Below are positions 51,938 to 59,609 of a DNA stretch of 59,799 nt, one piece after another; position 1 is the first letter of the stretch; each line of letters begins with the position of its first letter. The position numbers were made by a program, and so were the translations under genes. The notes beneath the pieces were generated by a model. That model was not told where the DNA came from and searched no databases. It saw only the letters and a list, made by a program, of their open reading frames with translations. The DNA comes from HGM04593 sp045613945 (lineage in GTDB: Bacteria; Bacteroidota; Bacteroidia; Bacteroidales; Bacteroidaceae): contig JAZLBZ010000021.1 in the NCBI GenBank assembly GCA_045613945.1, positions 1-59,799 on the forward strand, given 5' to 3'.

Positions 51938-53764
51938 TCACTCGTCCTCATTGGTTGTGTCATATAGTTTGGCTAAATACTTTTTATTAAAATGCTCATA
52001 CAAATGATGGGATTCTGTCTCTCTGAGATATGATTTTGCAAATGCATTGATTAATGGTATTGCATCTTCAAACATCTGAAAGATAATATCATTTCTATTC
52101 TCATCATTACAATCAATATCCCGCAAGAATATTCCATCTATGTCTTTAATAAATTCATCTTCTGTCAGATATACTTTTACAGGTTTAATAGCAACTTTTT
52201 TGAAAGTGTATATAAAATCTCCATAAGGAGATCCTTTGGCCTTTGTATGAGCAGTTTGACGATAGTTTTTTACTCCATCTTGAAAATACATATTATCATA
52301 TGAAAATCCTGCTCTAAATATTGAAAAGAATAGTGCTAACCACGAACAAATATCTTTATTATTAAATGTTAAAGACAAGTATTTCCCAGGTTTTAGCACT
52401 CTATACGCACTACTAAAAACCCCATATAGATTATATTCATAATCATATTGACTCTTAGCACCATTAAATCCTTTCTTTCTATTAGCAACGGCTTCCAATT
52501 CGAAAATTGGATAATGTTCATATAAATCTTGATTCCAGGGATACCAAAAATGAGAAAGTTCAAGATATTGAACATTACTTCCATATGGAGGATCTGTTAT
52601 TATTGCATCTACACAATCATCTGGAATATCAGTGTAGCCAACGGGGCAATTATACAACAAAACATTAGCACTGTTTAAAAGCAACTCATTAATGGATGTT
52701 GTGCGTATTGGATTGTAATCTTTCGTATTATTATATTTTATTGAAGCCATAACTCTTGACACTGACTTGTCATAAGCAGGAATTATAGACACCTCACAAA
52801 ATTGATTTGGAACCCAATATGCATGTTTGCTCCATGTCGTAGGTGCACCACCTTGCCATCCCGCATTGGTGAATGACATGATATTACAATCCTTAAGTAT
52901 ATTGCTAAACATTATTCTCACAAGTTCGTAATTCTCAGGCCCAAGTTTCGTTTCATATGAAGCAATCTTATTCTTAAGAAGCAACAGAACCATCAAGTTT
53001 CTTTTAGTAAAAAAGTCTTGAAAATATAATATTCCCTTCTTCGCAAGGCCATCCTCAAATTGACGGTCCCAATCCATCGGGATTAAATCACGAGGAATAT
53101 TTATCTTGTTGTCAAGTATTTGCTTTTTAAGAAACCTCATGTGCGACTTAAATCGAATCATATCATCCTCCTCAAAAGGCTTTATGATTCTATTTTTATT
53201 GACAGAACTTACCAAAAAGATGTATTGTGGCTCTGCTCTTTCACAAGACGCAATATCTATTTCTCCGTCTTTGCTTAATTCACAATACTTATTTAAACAA
53301 TGATATTTGCCATTTTTAATTTTAAGATCGTTGGTTAATGTTGAAACTCTACCACATTTAGGGCATCTTACAGTCAATGCCATCTCAGCCCATGACAAGT
53401 CATATCTTTTGCCATCAACTTCAAAAAACATATAGTCCTTTGTTAGGTCCTCAATGTAATTTCTTAATGCAACAAAACAATCTTCTATACAGGATGTATC
53501 ATCTACTTTCTTAATCATATTACGCACAATGAATGTAGAAAGAGGATTTAGATCACATCCAATAACTCGTCTATTTTGAATGACCCCTTCATATATGGTA
53601 ACACCACCTCCACAAAATGGATCAAGCACAACCTCACCTGGTGAAGTGAAATCTTCAATCAATTGATTAAAGACATTATGGGGCCTGCGAGCAAAATACT
53701 TATGAATCTTGTAGGGGGGAGTATGAGGCTCTGCTACTATTGGGGTATAAGTATATGATGGCAT
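51938..53764 (-). CDS. DNA methyltransferase, first of the pair, with zinc ribbon
   Basis: A 608-residue DNA methyltransferase. Motif I is DPFCGGGVT at 48-56. A zinc-ribbon-like insert with CPKC and a later Cys pair lies near 133-166. Motif IV is DPPYGSN near residue 390. This order (motif I before IV, large insertion between) fits amino-methyltransferases of the DUF1156/adenine-specific type. It starts one base after the controller gene's stop and is followed by the second methylase. Two different methylases with one nuclease-helicase suggests either a hemi-site on each strand or a larger asymmetric target; this is inference. Confidence 0.85.
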   Translation of the reverse strand: MPSYTYTPIVAEPHTPPYKIHKYFARRPHNVFNQLIEDFTSPGEVVLDPFCGGGVTIYEGVIQNRRVIGCDLNPLSTFIVRNMIKKVDDTSCIEDCFVALRNYIEDLTKDYMFFEVDGKRYDLSWAEMALTVRCPKCGRVSTLTNDLKIKNGKYHCLNKYCELSKDGEIDIASCERAEPQYIFLVSSVNKNRIIKPFEEDDMIRFKSHMRFLKKQILDNKINIPRDLIPMDWDRQFEDGLAKKGILYFQDFFTKRNLMVLLLLKNKIASYETKLGPENYELVRIMFSNILKDCNIMSFTNAGWQGGAPTTWSKHAYWVPNQFCEVSIIPAYDKSVSRVMASIKYNNTKDYNPIRTTSINELLLNSANVLLYNCPVGYTDIPDDCVDAIITDPPYGSNVQYLELSHFWYPWNQDLYEHYPIFELEAVANRKKGFNGAKSQYDYEYNLYGVFSSAYRVLKPGKYLSLTFNNKDICSWLALFFSIFRAGFSYDNMYFQDGVKNYRQTAHTKAKGSPYGDFIYTFKKVAIKPVKVYLTEDEFIKDIDGIFLRDIDCNDENRNDIIFQMFEDAIPLINAFAKSYLRETESHHLYEHFNKKYLAKLYDTTNEDE

Positions 53765-53765
53765 A

Positions 53766-54038
53766 TTATAATATCTTTTCTACAGCATTAAGGGCTTCTT
53801 TTGCAGCTGGTTCATCTTTTACCACATTGTACACCTTGTCTGCAAGCCAAATTTTAGCAAGTGAATCTTTTTCCAAACCATAAAATTCCTCTATAACAGG
53901 AACAAAATCTTTCCTAAGTGCAAACTGTCCATTTTCAATCTTACTATAAGTTGCAGTATCTATATCTAATAGAGCGGCTAGCTTTCTTTGTGGAAGTCTT
54001 GCGCCTTCTCTTAACTCTTTCAATCGAGATCCAATCAT
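53766..54038 (-). CDS. XRE-family controller protein of the restriction operon
   Basis: A 90-residue DNA-binding protein. The helix-turn-helix is LPQRKLAALLDIDTATYSKIENGQ, the classic XRE arrangement. The C-terminal part is helical and may dimerise. It sits first in the operon, one nucleotide before the methyltransferase gene. Direct repeats 30 bp apart (CTTGAA-A/T-TATTTATT) immediately upstream of its start suggest autoregulation, as in C-protein restriction loci, where the controller delays nuclease expression. Confidence 0.9.
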   Translation of the reverse strand: MIGSRLKELREGARLPQRKLAALLDIDTATYSKIENGQFALRKDFVPVIEEFYGLEKDSLAKIWLADKVYNVVKDEPAAKEALNAVEKIL

Positions 54039-54041
54039 ACA

Positions 54042-54094
54042 CTTGAAATATTTATTATTGAACTATACTTTCTTGAATTATTTATTCAAAGATA
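54042..54094 (-). promoter_or_regulatory. Promoter and twin operator of the controller gene
   Basis: CTTGAAATATTTATT (54042-54056) and CTTGAATTATTTATT (54072-54086) are direct repeats exactly 30 bp apart; the second is also a TTGAAT/ATTCAA inverted repeat. The -7 element TATCTTTG lies at 54087-54094. The first repeat is four bases from the ATG (54036-54038). Confidence 0.6.
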
Positions 54095-54154
54095 GTGTTT
54101 TTTTACATAAAAAAAGGCCCTTTAGCAAAAAAAAACGTCAATTCCCCCTTCTAA

Positions 54155-54856
54155 TTATCTAGCACGTCCCTTATTCCGCTTTATACTGTATTTAGCCATA
54201 ATGTATTTGACAGCATGTGAGAAGCATCTTCTTTGGAATGCAAAATCAGGTTCGTCAGGTCTGCGACCATCCCAACGTAAGTCTGATTCATTTCCTCCGC
54301 CTCCACCCCCTGATGGAACTAGATAATCTCCACCTATAAGAGCTGTTGCTACTGCACATAATCCATCACGTAAAGATGGTATCGAAAGGTAGTCAAAAGT
54401 CTTCAATGCCAAATCCGACCAATAATTCATGCATTCTGTAAGCGTCTTGTTTTCTGCTTTCAACGTATGGACTTCTTTCATATCCACCAAAATATTCTGG
54501 CGAACAACTTCAACTTGATTAGCAGCTTCATCTCTATAAAGTTCCTCCAACTTACGCCCCATAGCGGTAAATTGCTTCTCGATAATTGTATTTTTGCGTT
54601 CCAGCCACTTATCGGTTCCAAACATTGGTGGTTTCTCGGTAATCTGTGGAGCATTAAACTCAATCTTGTAATTCTTGAACGGTCTATTCACCGAATGAAT
54701 GTTTTGGATATCTTTCAGTAACGAGTCTAACTCCTGCTGCTTTATCATCAACTTGGTTTCCTTATCATCAAGTCTTTCTTGGCAATCATGTATCAAATCT
54801 TCAATGCACGCTTTCTTGCTTTGATATTTAGAAGATAACATCAACATCCCTATCAT
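54155..54856 (-). CDS. Possible mobilisation-protein (relaxase C-terminal) remnant
   Basis: A coiled-coil protein of about 233 residues. The middle is Glu/Lys-rich. The C-terminal part has a VPSGGGGGGNESDLRWDG stretch followed by PDEPDFAFQRRCFSHA, a glycine-rich end that I recall from the C-termini of Bacteroides mobilisation proteins. None of the N-terminal relaxase motifs are present, so it would be a truncated relaxase or an accessory. The in-frame start at 54883 is a TTG inside a terminator stem; 54856 is the first ATG. It lies at the edge of the integrated island. The identification is weak. Confidence 0.4.
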   Translation of the reverse strand: MIGMLMLSSKYQSKKACIEDLIHDCQERLDDKETKLMIKQQELDSLLKDIQNIHSVNRPFKNYKIEFNAPQITEKPPMFGTDKWLERKNTIIEKQFTAMGRKLEELYRDEAANQVEVVRQNILVDMKEVHTLKAENKTLTECMNYWSDLALKTFDYLSIPSLRDGLCAVATALIGGDYLVPSGGGGGGNESDLRWDGRRPDEPDFAFQRRCFSHAVKYIMAKYSIKRNKGRAR

Positions 54857-54880
54857 AATAAGCTTAAAACATAAAAAGAA

Positions 54881-54915
54881 CAATGTGTGAAAGTTTTGAA
54901 TCTTTCTTCACATTG
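54881..54915 (-). terminator. Terminator after the DUF2795 gene at the island edge
   Basis: CAATGTG (54881-54887) pairs with CACATTG (54909-54915), and GAAAG with CTTTC inside. On the minus strand it is followed by TTCTTTTTATGTTTT. It lies 45 bp past the DUF2795 stop, at the same distance as the terminators at the two other attachment sites. Confidence 0.65.
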
Positions 54916-54959
54916 CTCTTTATCAGTTAGTTATCTACTAAATGATGACTTTTTGCCCA

Positions 54960-54983
54960 TTAATACTCCTCCTCGTCAAAAAA
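54960..54983 (-). repeat. Attachment-site copy 3 within the DUF2795 gene 3' end
   Basis: Twenty-four bp, identical to 42749-42772, covering the last codons and stop of the DUF2795 gene. It is taken as the right boundary of a 12.2-kb integrated segment. Confidence 0.75.
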
Positions 54984-55181
54984 GAAATCCTCTTTGCTTG
55001 GGTAGTCGGGCCAGATGTCCTCTATGCTTTCATAAACATCGCCTTCGTCCTCAATCTCCTGCAGGTTCTCGATAACCTCCAATGGCGCGCCCGAGCGTAC
55101 TGCGTAGTCAATGAGTTCGTCCTTTGTTGCCGGCCAGGGTGCATCTTCCAATTTTGATGCCAATTCAAGTGTCCAATACAT
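54960..55181 (-). CDS. DUF2795 domain protein
   Basis: A 73-residue acidic protein. WTLELASKLEDAPWPATKDELIDYA is the DUF2795 signature, followed by GAPLEVIENLQE and IWPDYPSKEDFFF, ending DEEEY. Members are small soluble proteins of unknown function, common in Bacteroidetes chromosomes. Its 3' end is the apparent integration target of the neighbouring island, which restores the identical C-terminal codons. The promoter (TATTTTTG at 55220-55227, with CTTG 19 bp upstream) overlaps the 3' end of the preceding gene, so it can be transcribed alone. Confidence 0.9.
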   Translation of the reverse strand: MYWTLELASKLEDAPWPATKDELIDYAVRSGAPLEVIENLQEIEDEGDVYESIEDIWPDYPSKEDFFFDEEEY

Positions 55182-55219
55182 ATCTGATACTGTTTTATTA
55201 AGTTTTTGTTAAGTGCGTG

Positions 55220-55250
55220 CAAAAATAGATTAATTTTATTTATTTGCAAG
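55220..55250 (-). promoter_or_regulatory. Promoter of the DUF2795 gene
   Basis: TATTTTTG (55220-55227, minus strand) preceded by 19 bp and CTTG (55247-55250; TTTG expected). It overlaps the end of the upstream coding region. Confidence 0.5.
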
Positions 55251-55779
55251 GCTTTTGCCACATTTTTTCCTTTCCGCCGAGCAGTTGGCGCTGCAGCACG
55301 AAGAGGTAGTCCGACAAACGGTTCATATATACCATTGCAAGTGGTGATACGTTGCACGCTCTGGAAAGGGTGGTCATTGCTCTTTCGGCGCGGCGGCAGA
55401 CGGTGCGGCACACGTTGGCGCGTGCTGCCTGCTCGCTGTGCGGCGGCATGATGAAGCCTTTCAACGGCGGCAATGCAAGGCTGATGGTGTCAATCTCCTC
55501 TTCAATTCTTTCAATGTCGGTTTCGCTCACCGGGGCGGTATCTCCATTCTCCGTTGCCAGGTGGCACCCGATGGTGAAGATGTTGCTTTCAGTCTCCTTG
55601 ATGAAAGCAACTGTGGCGCTGTCGCTCATTGATGCGGCAAGCAGTCCCAAGTGGGCGTTGAGTTCATCGAGCGTACCGTAGGCCTCAACTCGTGGATGGT
55701 CCTTTGCTACTCGCGTGCCTCCACATAGCGATGTGCTGCCTGTGTCGCCTGTGCGGGTGTATATGGTTGCTTTCTTCAT
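55240..55779 (-). CDS. Cob(I)alamin adenosyltransferase, PduO type
   Basis: A 179-residue enzyme that transfers the adenosyl group of ATP to cob(I)alamin, forming coenzyme B12. The PduO-type N-terminal motif TRTGDTGSTSLCGGTRV is present (residues 8-24), as is the helical bundle motif with RAERAMTTL and the C-terminal YMNRLSDYLFVLQR. The ATG at 55779 is chosen; the in-frame start at 55845 adds 22 residues before the family's usual beginning. The next gene starts only 8 nt upstream. It could supply B12 for methylmalonyl-CoA mutase or similar enzymes. Confidence 0.9.
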   Translation of the reverse strand: MKKATIYTRTGDTGSTSLCGGTRVAKDHPRVEAYGTLDELNAHLGLLAASMSDSATVAFIKETESNIFTIGCHLATENGDTAPVSETDIERIEEEIDTISLALPPLKGFIMPPHSEQAARANVCRTVCRRAERAMTTLSRACNVSPLAMVYMNRLSDYLFVLQRQLLGGKEKMWQKPCK

Positions 55780-55786
55780 GGGCTTC

Positions 55787-56416
55787 TCATCTTTTAAGTG
55801 TGTAGTGCTGCTTGCGTCTTTCCTTGTCAAAGAACAACAGGCCATAGCTGTGCATGTCGTATGTGACTACTGTTGCGCTATCGCTTACCAGTTGTTGCCA
55901 CCACTTGAGTATTGCCTTGCTGCGGTTTATGCCGTCAACAATTATCACACTGTTATTGTTTGTGCGGGGCAGGGCGGCGTGTATGAATACATCGGCGCCA
56001 TCAGTGGCATCTACATACAATATTCCAATCTCTCCTGCCCGGTTGATTATCCCGGCAAACTGTTCCGGCGATTCTGCAATGTGGCATCCACTCTCGTTGA
56101 GCAGTGTGCGGCTGCTGTCACTTAGCCCTGTGGGTGCTACCGCAAAGTGCTGTACGCTTGGCCTTGCCAATGCCATTGTGCAGGCTGCGGCTGCCGAGCC
56201 AACTGAGATGCAGTTGACAGGCTTGTGGTAGTTGGTTATGCGGAACAATTCGCGAAAATGCTTGCGGTTGCTGCCTGTGAGTTTGTCAATGGTGGGGTAG
56301 GCATAGTATGGCAGGCGTTCCTTCAGCACCTGTGTGATGAAGAAAAAGGCCGAGGGGGATTGGATGCCAAACCCCCTGTTGTGCCTTTGACGGTTAATCC
56401 AGTCGCCTAGCCCCAT
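55787..56416 (-). CDS. Class I SAM-dependent methyltransferase-like protein
   Basis: A 209-residue protein. The beginning RHNRGFGIQSPSAFFFITQVL is shared with Bacteroidetes class I methyltransferases of this size. The SAM-loop is degenerate (ISVGSAAAACTMALA, without the usual GxGxG), though the later Asp-containing strand (ILYVDATDG) and IIVDGINRS fit a Rossmann methyltransferase fold. Substrate unknown. It is in a tight series with metK (6 nt gap) upstream and the cob(I)alamin adenosyltransferase downstream. SAM synthase next to a methyltransferase is natural but the pairing may be accidental. Confidence 0.7.
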   Translation of the reverse strand: MGLGDWINRQRHNRGFGIQSPSAFFFITQVLKERLPYYAYPTIDKLTGSNRKHFRELFRITNYHKPVNCISVGSAAAACTMALARPSVQHFAVAPTGLSDSSRTLLNESGCHIAESPEQFAGIINRAGEIGILYVDATDGADVFIHAALPRTNNNSVIIVDGINRSKAILKWWQQLVSDSATVVTYDMHSYGLLFFDKERRKQHYTLKR

Positions 56417-56422
56417 TTTTTA

Positions 56423-57715
56423 TTAAAGAGAGAATGCCTCTTTTACCTTCTCTACGTAGTCGAGCTTCTCCCAAGTGAAGAGTTCAACTTCCATTGTCTT
56501 GCTCTCGAGGTAGCGCGATGTGAACACCTTTGTAACCACCTGTGGCGTGCGGCCAACATGGCCGTACGATGCTGTCTCGCTGTAGATTGGGTTGCGCAAC
56601 TTCAGGCGCTCCTCGATTGCCTTCGGACGCAGGTCAAAGAGTGCCTTCACCTTCTGTGCAATCTCTCCGTCGGTGAGGGCTACCTTTGCTGTGCCGTATG
56701 TGTTTACGAACACGCTGACAGGCTCGGCAACGCCAATGGCGTATGAGAGTTGTATGAGGGCCTCATCGGCAACGCCTGCTGCAACAAGGTTCTTTGCAAT
56801 GTGGCGTGCTGCATAGGCTGCGCTGCGGTCTACCTTGCTGGGGTCCTTGCCGCTGAATGCGCCACCGCCATGTGCGCCCTTGCCGCCGTATGTGTCAACG
56901 ATGATCTTGCGGCCTGTGAGGCCTGTGTCGCCATGAGGGCCTCCGATAACGAACTTGCCGGTTGGGTTCACGTGGTACTTGATGTCGTCGTTAAAGAGTG
57001 CAAGCACGCTCTCTGATGTGATTTTTGCCTTCACGCGTGGCATGAGGATGTTGAGTACGTCTTCCTTGATCTTTGCAATCTGTGCTGCATCGGCTGCCAG
57101 CTGTGCCTCCTTGCCCTCCTCTGTTGGCTGGATAAAGTCGTCGTGCTGTGTAGATACAACAATGGTGTCAATGCGCACGGGCTTGTTGTCGTCGTTGTAT
57201 TCGATGGTTACCTGGCTCTTTGAGTCGGGGCGCAGGTAGGTCATCTCCTTGCCCTCGCGACGGATGTCGGCGAGTTCGGTGAGGATGAGGTGTGAGAGGT
57301 CGAGCGATACAGGCATGTAGTTCTCGGTTTCGTTTGTTGCATAGCCGAACATCATGCCCTGGTCGCCGGCACCCTGTGACATTGGGTCCTCGCGCTCTAC
57401 ACCACGATTGATGTCGGCGCTCTGCTCATGGATTGCCGAGAAGATACCGCATGAATTGCCGTCGAACATATACTCGCTCTTTGTGTAGCCAATCTTGTTG
57501 ATTACGCCGCGTGCAATGTCCTGCAAATCAACGTATGCCGATGACTTTACCTCGCCGGCAATTACTACCTGGCCTGTTGTGACAAGTGTCTCGCAAGCCA
57601 CCTTTGACTGTGGGTCGAATGCAATGAGCTGGTCAAGAACGGCGTCCGAAATCTGGTCGGCAACCTTGTCGGGGTGTCCCTCTGAAACTGATTCTGATGT
57701 GAATAAATATCCCAT
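56423..57715 (-). CDS. metK: S-adenosylmethionine synthase MetK
   Basis: A 430-residue enzyme that makes SAM from methionine and ATP. The N-terminus MGYLFTSESVSEGHPDKVADQISDAVLD is the family start with the catalytic His in GHPDK. GAGDQGMMFGYA and the P-loop-like GGGAFSGKDPSKVDRS are intact. Length is normal. An upstream in-frame start at 57874 would add 53 residues of poor quality and is rejected. A leader of about 220 nt separates a promoter-like element from the ATG. It is followed by the methyltransferase and adenosyltransferase genes. Confidence 0.97.
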   Translation of the reverse strand: MGYLFTSESVSEGHPDKVADQISDAVLDQLIAFDPQSKVACETLVTTGQVVIAGEVKSSAYVDLQDIARGVINKIGYTKSEYMFDGNSCGIFSAIHEQSADINRGVEREDPMSQGAGDQGMMFGYATNETENYMPVSLDLSHLILTELADIRREGKEMTYLRPDSKSQVTIEYNDDNKPVRIDTIVVSTQHDDFIQPTEEGKEAQLAADAAQIAKIKEDVLNILMPRVKAKITSESVLALFNDDIKYHVNPTGKFVIGGPHGDTGLTGRKIIVDTYGGKGAHGGGAFSGKDPSKVDRSAAYAARHIAKNLVAAGVADEALIQLSYAIGVAEPVSVFVNTYGTAKVALTDGEIAQKVKALFDLRPKAIEERLKLRNPIYSETASYGHVGRTPQVVTKVFTSRYLESKTMEVELFTWEKLDYVEKVKEAFSL

Positions 57716-57948
57716 AGTAGTGTGTTTTGTGCCCTGGTTGTCCAATAATCTTGTGTCGCGCAGGGAGTGGTTAATATTTGCTTGTTGATAGTTACAAGCC
57801 TTTGAAGAACCGATGTGGGATATTGAATGCCGGCGAAGTGCCTTACAAATGCCCTCTGATGGGGCTTTTAGCATTTTTTATCGTGGTTGCAAGCAGTCAA
57901 ATCTCTCCACACAGCCTTTACTTCAGGCTCTTTTCTTTTGCAAAGGTA
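57716..57948 (-). promoter_or_regulatory. metK promoter and long structured leader
   Basis: TACCTTTG on the minus strand (57941-57948) matches the -7 consensus, though the -33 element is weak. The leader contains short hairpins (AGCCT/AGGCT, GCCC/GGGC, CCCTG/CAGGG). No S-box, SAM-II or other known SAM riboswitch motif is recognised. Together with 57949-58006 this stretch contains no gene. Confidence 0.4.
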
Positions 57949-58006
57949 ATGGTTTTTTATCTATTTGTCCCAATTTGAAGGGCTTTTTTCGCTAAAGTAA
58001 TCTTTT

Positions 58007-58492
58007 TTAACCTTTTTGAGCCTCTTGCTCTTTTAGTTCTGCGGCAAGTTGCCTTATGCTCTTGCCAATAGTTGGGTGTACAATACTGGGGGCGATCACT
58101 GCCAGCGGCTCAAGTACAAATTCGCGCAGATGCATTAAGGGATGGGGAATGGTGAGTCGTGCACTCTTCACTGCTACATTGCCGTAGAGCAGTATGTCAA
58201 TGTCAATTATGCGGTCGTGATATGTGTCGCCTGTGGATTTTGCTGTGCGTCCGAGCCTGCGCTCTATGCTCTCTGTGGTGTCGAGCAATTGCTCCGGCTC
58301 CAGTTCCGTCTCATACGCCACCACGCAGTTGAGGAATGCATTGTCGCTGTTGAATCCCCAGGGGGCTGTCTCAATGAAGGGTGAGAGCGCGGTATAATGA
58401 CCGAGCGCGAGCGATAGGGCTTCTATCGCTCGCGTAAGGTTCTCATTCCTGTTACCTATGTTTGTTCCTAAACCGAGGTATACCGTTGTCAT
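58007..58492 (-). CDS. folK: 2-amino-4-hydroxy-6-hydroxymethyldihydropteridine pyrophosphokinase FolK
   Basis: A 161-residue folate-pathway kinase. It starts TTVYLGLGTNIGNR, contains the WGF segment before NAFLNCVV, and the HPPK signature DRIIDIDILLYG, followed by PHPLMHLREFVLEPL. Length is normal. It lies 8 nt after queA on the same strand. Residues near 20-30 are encoded by a perfect 12-bp hairpin. Confidence 0.96.
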   Translation of the reverse strand: MTTVYLGLGTNIGNRNENLTRAIEALSLALGHYTALSPFIETAPWGFNSDNAFLNCVVAYETELEPEQLLDTTESIERRLGRTAKSTGDTYHDRIIDIDILLYGNVAVKSARLTIPHPLMHLREFVLEPLAVIAPSIVHPTIGKSIRQLAAELKEQEAQKG

Positions 58493-58500
58493 TGTGCAAA

Positions 58501-59559
58501 TTAGTCGATGATGAGCATTGCATCGCCGTAGAGGCCAAAGCGGTAGCCCTCCTCAAGTGCGACGTTGTATGCGTTCATCACGTTGTCATATCCGCCGAAT
58601 GCAGTTGTTAGCATGAGCATTGTAGAGTATGGCGCATAGAAATTGGCAATCATGCAGTTTGCAACCTGGAAGTTGTACTCGGGGAAGATGAACTTGCTTG
58701 TCCACCCATCGTACTCCTTGAGCATACCGCCTGTGAGGGCTGCTGTCTCAAGCACGCGCTGCACTGATGTGCCAATTGCGCATATCCTGCGGTTCTCTGC
58801 CTTTGCCTTGTTGATGGTCTGTACTGCATCTGTGTCAACACTGATGAGGTCGCTGTCCATCTTGTGCTTGGTGAGGTCCTCTACGTCAATCTCGCGGAAA
58901 CTGCCCAGGCCTGTGTGCATTGTAACGTATGCAGTGTCAATGCCCTTGATTTCCATACGCTTCATGAGTTCGCGGGTGAAGTGCAGGCCGGCGAACGATG
59001 CGGTCACAGAACCCTCTTTCTTTGCAAAGTATGTCTGGAAGTTCTGCAAGTCCTCGGGCTCTTCCTTGCGCAGGCGCTTGAAGTCCTCGGGTAGCGGAGC
59101 CACGCCAAGTGCATAGAGCGCCTTCTTGAACTCGTCGTGAGGGCCGTCATAGAGGAAACGCAGTGTGCGGCCGCGCGATGTGGTGTTGTCGATAACCTCG
59201 GCAACCATTGAGTTGTCCTCGCCAAAGTACAACTTGTTGCCGATGCGTATTTTGCGTGCAGGGTCAACAAGCACGTCCCACAGGCGGAACTCCTCGTTGA
59301 GCTCGCGCAACAGGAACACTTCAATCTGCGCGTTTGTCTTCTCCTTGTTGCCATACAGGCGTGCAGGGAACACCTTGCTGTCGTTCATAACAAAGACATC
59401 CTTCTCGTCGAAATAGTGGATGACATCCTTGAAGATGCGGTGCTCAATCTCGCCGGTCTTCTTGTGCAGGACAAGCAGGCGCGACTCGTCGCGGCAGGCT
59501 GCCGGATAGAGCGCAATGCGCTCCTCGGGCAATTTATATTTGAACTGTGACAGCTTCAT
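58501..59559 (-). CDS. queA: tRNA preQ1(34) S-adenosylmethionine ribosyltransferase-isomerase QueA
   Basis: A 352-residue enzyme that transfers the ribosyl part of SAM to preQ1 in tRNA, yielding epoxyqueuosine, the substrate of QueG (also in this window). MKLSQFKYKLPEERIALYP is the conserved start, and ESRLLVLHKKTGEIEH and TSVQRVLETAA follow. An in-frame ATG at 59613 overlaps the truB stop (ATGA); it would add 18 unconserved residues, so 59559 is preferred although coupling makes the longer start possible. Confidence 0.95.
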   Translation of the reverse strand: MKLSQFKYKLPEERIALYPAACRDESRLLVLHKKTGEIEHRIFKDVIHYFDEKDVFVMNDSKVFPARLYGNKEKTNAQIEVFLLRELNEEFRLWDVLVDPARKIRIGNKLYFGEDNSMVAEVIDNTTSRGRTLRFLYDGPHDEFKKALYALGVAPLPEDFKRLRKEEPEDLQNFQTYFAKKEGSVTASFAGLHFTRELMKRMEIKGIDTAYVTMHTGLGSFREIDVEDLTKHKMDSDLISVDTDAVQTINKAKAENRRICAIGTSVQRVLETAALTGGMLKEYDGWTSKFIFPEYNFQVANCMIANFYAPYSTMLMLTTAFGGYDNVMNAYNVALEEGYRFGLYGDAMLIID

Positions 59560-59609
59560 GTGCTGTCCGCTTATACTAAAATGTTCGTCGGTAATTGTTG
59601 GATTCATGT

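Noticed and set aside
44226..54983. Integrase or transposase gene inside the island
   Set aside because: No product has recombinase motifs (R...HxxR...Y or DDE), so none is annotated; mobility functions are absent or elsewhere.
57716..57874. Extended metK start
   Set aside because: Adds 53 residues not present in the family, ahead of the canonical MGYLFTSESVSEGHPDK.
57716..58006. SAM riboswitch (S-box, SAM-II) upstream of metK
   Set aside because: None of the conserved core segments of these classes could be found on the minus strand.
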